Source of the DNA: Caprella mutica
Lineage: Eukaryota > Arthropoda > Malacostraca > Amphipoda > Caprellidae
Length of the DNA: 64,000 bases
Assembly (NCBI GenBank): GCA_947561585.1
Contig: CANNZV010005055.1
Coordinates: 1 to 64,000, forward strand
Direction of reading: 5' to 3'
The notes below the pieces were generated by a model. The model saw nothing but the letters and a program-made list of their open reading frames with translations. It ran no database searches and was not told where the DNA came from. The position numbers and the translations under genes were made by a program. Shown piece after piece: positions 62,475 through 64,000 of the stretch. Every line of letters begins with the position of its first letter. Position 1 is the stretch's first letter.

Positions 62475-64000
62475 ACTTCGTCAGGGAAATGCTTGATCGT
62501 CAATCGGATCGGGTTCGGCGCCGCCTGCCCCAACCCGCAGATCGACGCATCGGCCATGGCGGTGCACAGTTCCTCAAGCAATGGCTGGTCCCAGCGGTCC
62601 GCGCTCATCAGCTTGACCGCCTTTTCGCAGCCAACCCGGCAAGGGGTACACTGGCCACAGCTTTCGTCCTCAAAGAACCGCAGCATGTTCAGCGCCGCAT
62701 CCCGGGCGCTGTCGTGGTCGGACAGCACGACCACGGCGGCGGACCCGATAAAGGTGCCATGCGGTTGCAACGTGTCGAAATCCAGCGGGATGTCATCCAT
62801 CGACGCGGGCAGCAGCCCCGACGATGGCCCGCCCGGCTGATACGCCTTAAAGCTGTGACCATCCAGCATTCCACCTGCCGCAGCGATCACGTCCAGAATG
62901 GTCGATCCGGCGGGCAAAAGGTGCACCCCCGGCGCCTTGACGCGGCCGGACACGGAATACGATCTCAGCCCTTTGCGCCCGTTCTTTTCTGTGCCGCTCA
63001 GGACCTCGGGACCTTCGCGGCAAATCTTGGACACCCAATACAGCGTCTCGACATTGTGGACCAACGTGGGGCGGTTAAAGATGCCCACCTGCGCAACAAA
63101 CGGCGGGCGATGGCGTGGCAGGCCGCGCTTGCCTTCGATGGATTCAATCATCGCGGATTCTTCGCCGCAGATGTACGCCCCAGCGCCACGGCGCAGGTCG
63201 ATATAGCCCGGCGCCACGATCCCGGCGGCTTCCAATGCAGCAATCTCACGACGCAGAATCTCTAGCACGGCGGGGTATTCATCGCGCATGTAGATAAAGC
63301 AGGTTTCAGCCTCAACGGCCCACGCCGCGATCAGCATTCCCTCAAGGAAAACATGAGGTTGTCGCTCAAGGTAAAAGCGATCCTTGAACGTACCCGGCTC
63401 GCCTTCGTCGCCGTTCACGGCCAAATAGCGCGGTCCAGGATTGGCGCGCACAAAACCCCATTTCTTGCCTGATGGAAAACCCGCCCCACCAAGCCCGCGC
63501 AGGCCCGACGACAGGATCGTGTCCTGCACCTGTTCCCAATCGCCGCTGTCGCGCAAGGATTGCAGTGTCGCGTAGCCACCGGCGTCACGGTACACATCCA
63601 AGGTTTCATACTCTGGAAGATGGGCGTGCGTGTCACCTGCCGCGATGGCGGCCTCGACCTTGTCCACCGTCGCATTGTCGATGTGATTGTGGCCCAGTTC
63701 CAGCACAGGCGCCGTGTCGCAACGGCCCATGCAGGGCGCGCGCACAACGCGCACCTGCGACGGGTCCAGCCCGTCCTCAAGCGCGGACTGCAGCTGTTCC
63801 GCCCCGGCCATTTCGCACGACAGGGAATCGCACACTCGGATCGTCAATGCGGGCGGCGGAGTTTCCCCTTCGCGCACCACGTCGAAATGCGCGTAGAAAC
63901 TGGCGACCTCATAAACCTCGGCCTGCGACATGCGCAGTTCTTCGGCCAAGGCGCGCAGGTGGGCGGCAGACAGATGGCCGGAAGCATCCTGAATAAGGTG
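62471..64000 (-). CDS. NAD-dependent formate dehydrogenase beta-type subunit (NuoE-NuoF fusion), 5' end beyond the window
   Basis: The open frame runs off the right edge, so the start is missing. It begins in a NuoE-like helical region (LAEELRMSQAEVYEVASFYAHF) with the [2Fe-2S] Cys in CDSLSC and CMGRCDTAP. The NuoF part follows: GLRGLGGAGFPSGKKWGFV (FMN), NGDEGEPGTFKDR (NAD) and GAGAYICGEESAM. A C-terminal [4Fe-4S] motif SCGQCTPCRVGC lies about 80 residues from the end. This layout matches FdsG-FdsB-type diaphorase units of soluble formate dehydrogenases. The catalytic alpha subunit does not follow downstream; a YhhN gene does. Confidence 0.85.
   Translation of the reverse strand, partial: HLIQDASGHLSAAHLRALAEELRMSQAEVYEVASFYAHFDVVREGETPPPALTIRVCDSLSCEMAGAEQLQSALEDGLDPSQVRVVRAPCMGRCDTAPVLELGHNHIDNATVDKVEAAIAAGDTHAHLPEYETLDVYRDAGGYATLQSLRDSGDWEQVQDTILSSGLRGLGGAGFPSGKKWGFVRANPGPRYLAVNGDEGEPGTFKDRFYLERQPHVFLEGMLIAAWAVEAETCFIYMRDEYPAVLEILRREIAALEAAGIVAPGYIDLRRGAGAYICGEESAMIESIEGKRGLPRHRPPFVAQVGIFNRPTLVHNVETLYWVSKICREGPEVLSGTEKNGRKGLRSYSVSGRVKAPGVHLLPAGSTILDVIAAAGGMLDGHSFKAYQPGGPSSGLLPASMDDIPLDFDTLQPHGTFIGSAAVVVLSDHDSARDAALNMLRFFEDESCGQCTPCRVGCEKAVKLMSADRWDQPLLEELCTAMADASICGLGQAAPNPIRLTIKHFPDEV

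Overview
The window reads as a draft chromosome segment of an alphaproteobacterium, most probably a marine Roseobacter-group member of the Rhodobacteraceae. Grounds: moderately high GC; a split his cluster (hisB, hisH, hisA, hisF, hisE); a single-chain pyruvate carboxylase; a form II CoxL-like protein; many CUT1-type ABC sugar importers. This is protein-family reasoning without a search, so the genus is not assigned. Two N blocks (31063-31795 and 57402-58273) and several single-base frameshifts at short homopolymers show that the assembly is unfinished.

Layout. 1-5.5 kb, minus strand: a 49-codon remnant of a phage tail-completion (gpG-like) gene abuts a truncated four-repeat secreted-type protein. 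Then come a frameshifted winged-helix/TPR regulator, a c-type-haem protein and a small secreted protein. 5.5-15 kb: a carbohydrate ABC importer with two different ATPases and a 62-residue membrane protein, co-transcribed with a fused dihydroxyacetone-type kinase and a class I fructose-1,6-bisphosphatase, divergent from a LacI regulator with two palindromic operators. 15-25.2 kb: a MurNAc/GlcNAc salvage locus. One arm carries murQ plus a CUT1 importer, a Gfo/Idh/MocA protein and an ATPase; the divergent arm carries a BadF-type kinase, GntR/UTRA regulator, SIS deaminase and nagA, with matching operator copies between the arms. 25.3-31 kb: a RuBisCO-like protein, a DUF1537 kinase and a putative D-apionate oxidoisomerase, which together look like D-apionate catabolism, with a GntR/FCD regulator and an alpha-hydroxy-acid oxidase.

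31.8-35.1 kb: pyruvate carboxylase (5' end in the gap, two frameshifts) and a clear terminator. 35.3-37 kb: rhodanese, VOC protein and phosphodiesterase, tightly overlapped. Then two identical tRNA-Gly(GCC) genes and a CPA2 antiporter. 39.3-46.7 kb: the his genes, broken between hisA and hisF by a DUF2867 remnant, an SDR, an IS5-family element, an IS630 remnant and a small membrane protein. 46.7-56.5 kb: alpha/beta hydrolase, desaturase, LDH2-type dehydrogenase flanked by a 23-bp repeat, CoA-binding protein, DUF2235 hydrolase, lone CoxL-type subunit, ornithine decarboxylase divergent from an Lrp regulator, and YciB. 56.6-64 kb: a gap-interrupted exported protein, an EamA transporter with two compensating frameshifts, ftsY, a lytic transglycosylase, a YhhN protein and the 3' part of an NAD-dependent formate dehydrogenase beta-type subunit that runs off the end.

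The first 31 kb is essentially a catabolic block for environmental carbon: a C3/C4 ketose or polyol (predicted), peptidoglycan amino sugars, and plant-cell-wall-derived apionate (predicted). The products enter triose phosphate, fructose-6-phosphate and 3-phosphoglycerate. The remainder is mostly housekeeping.
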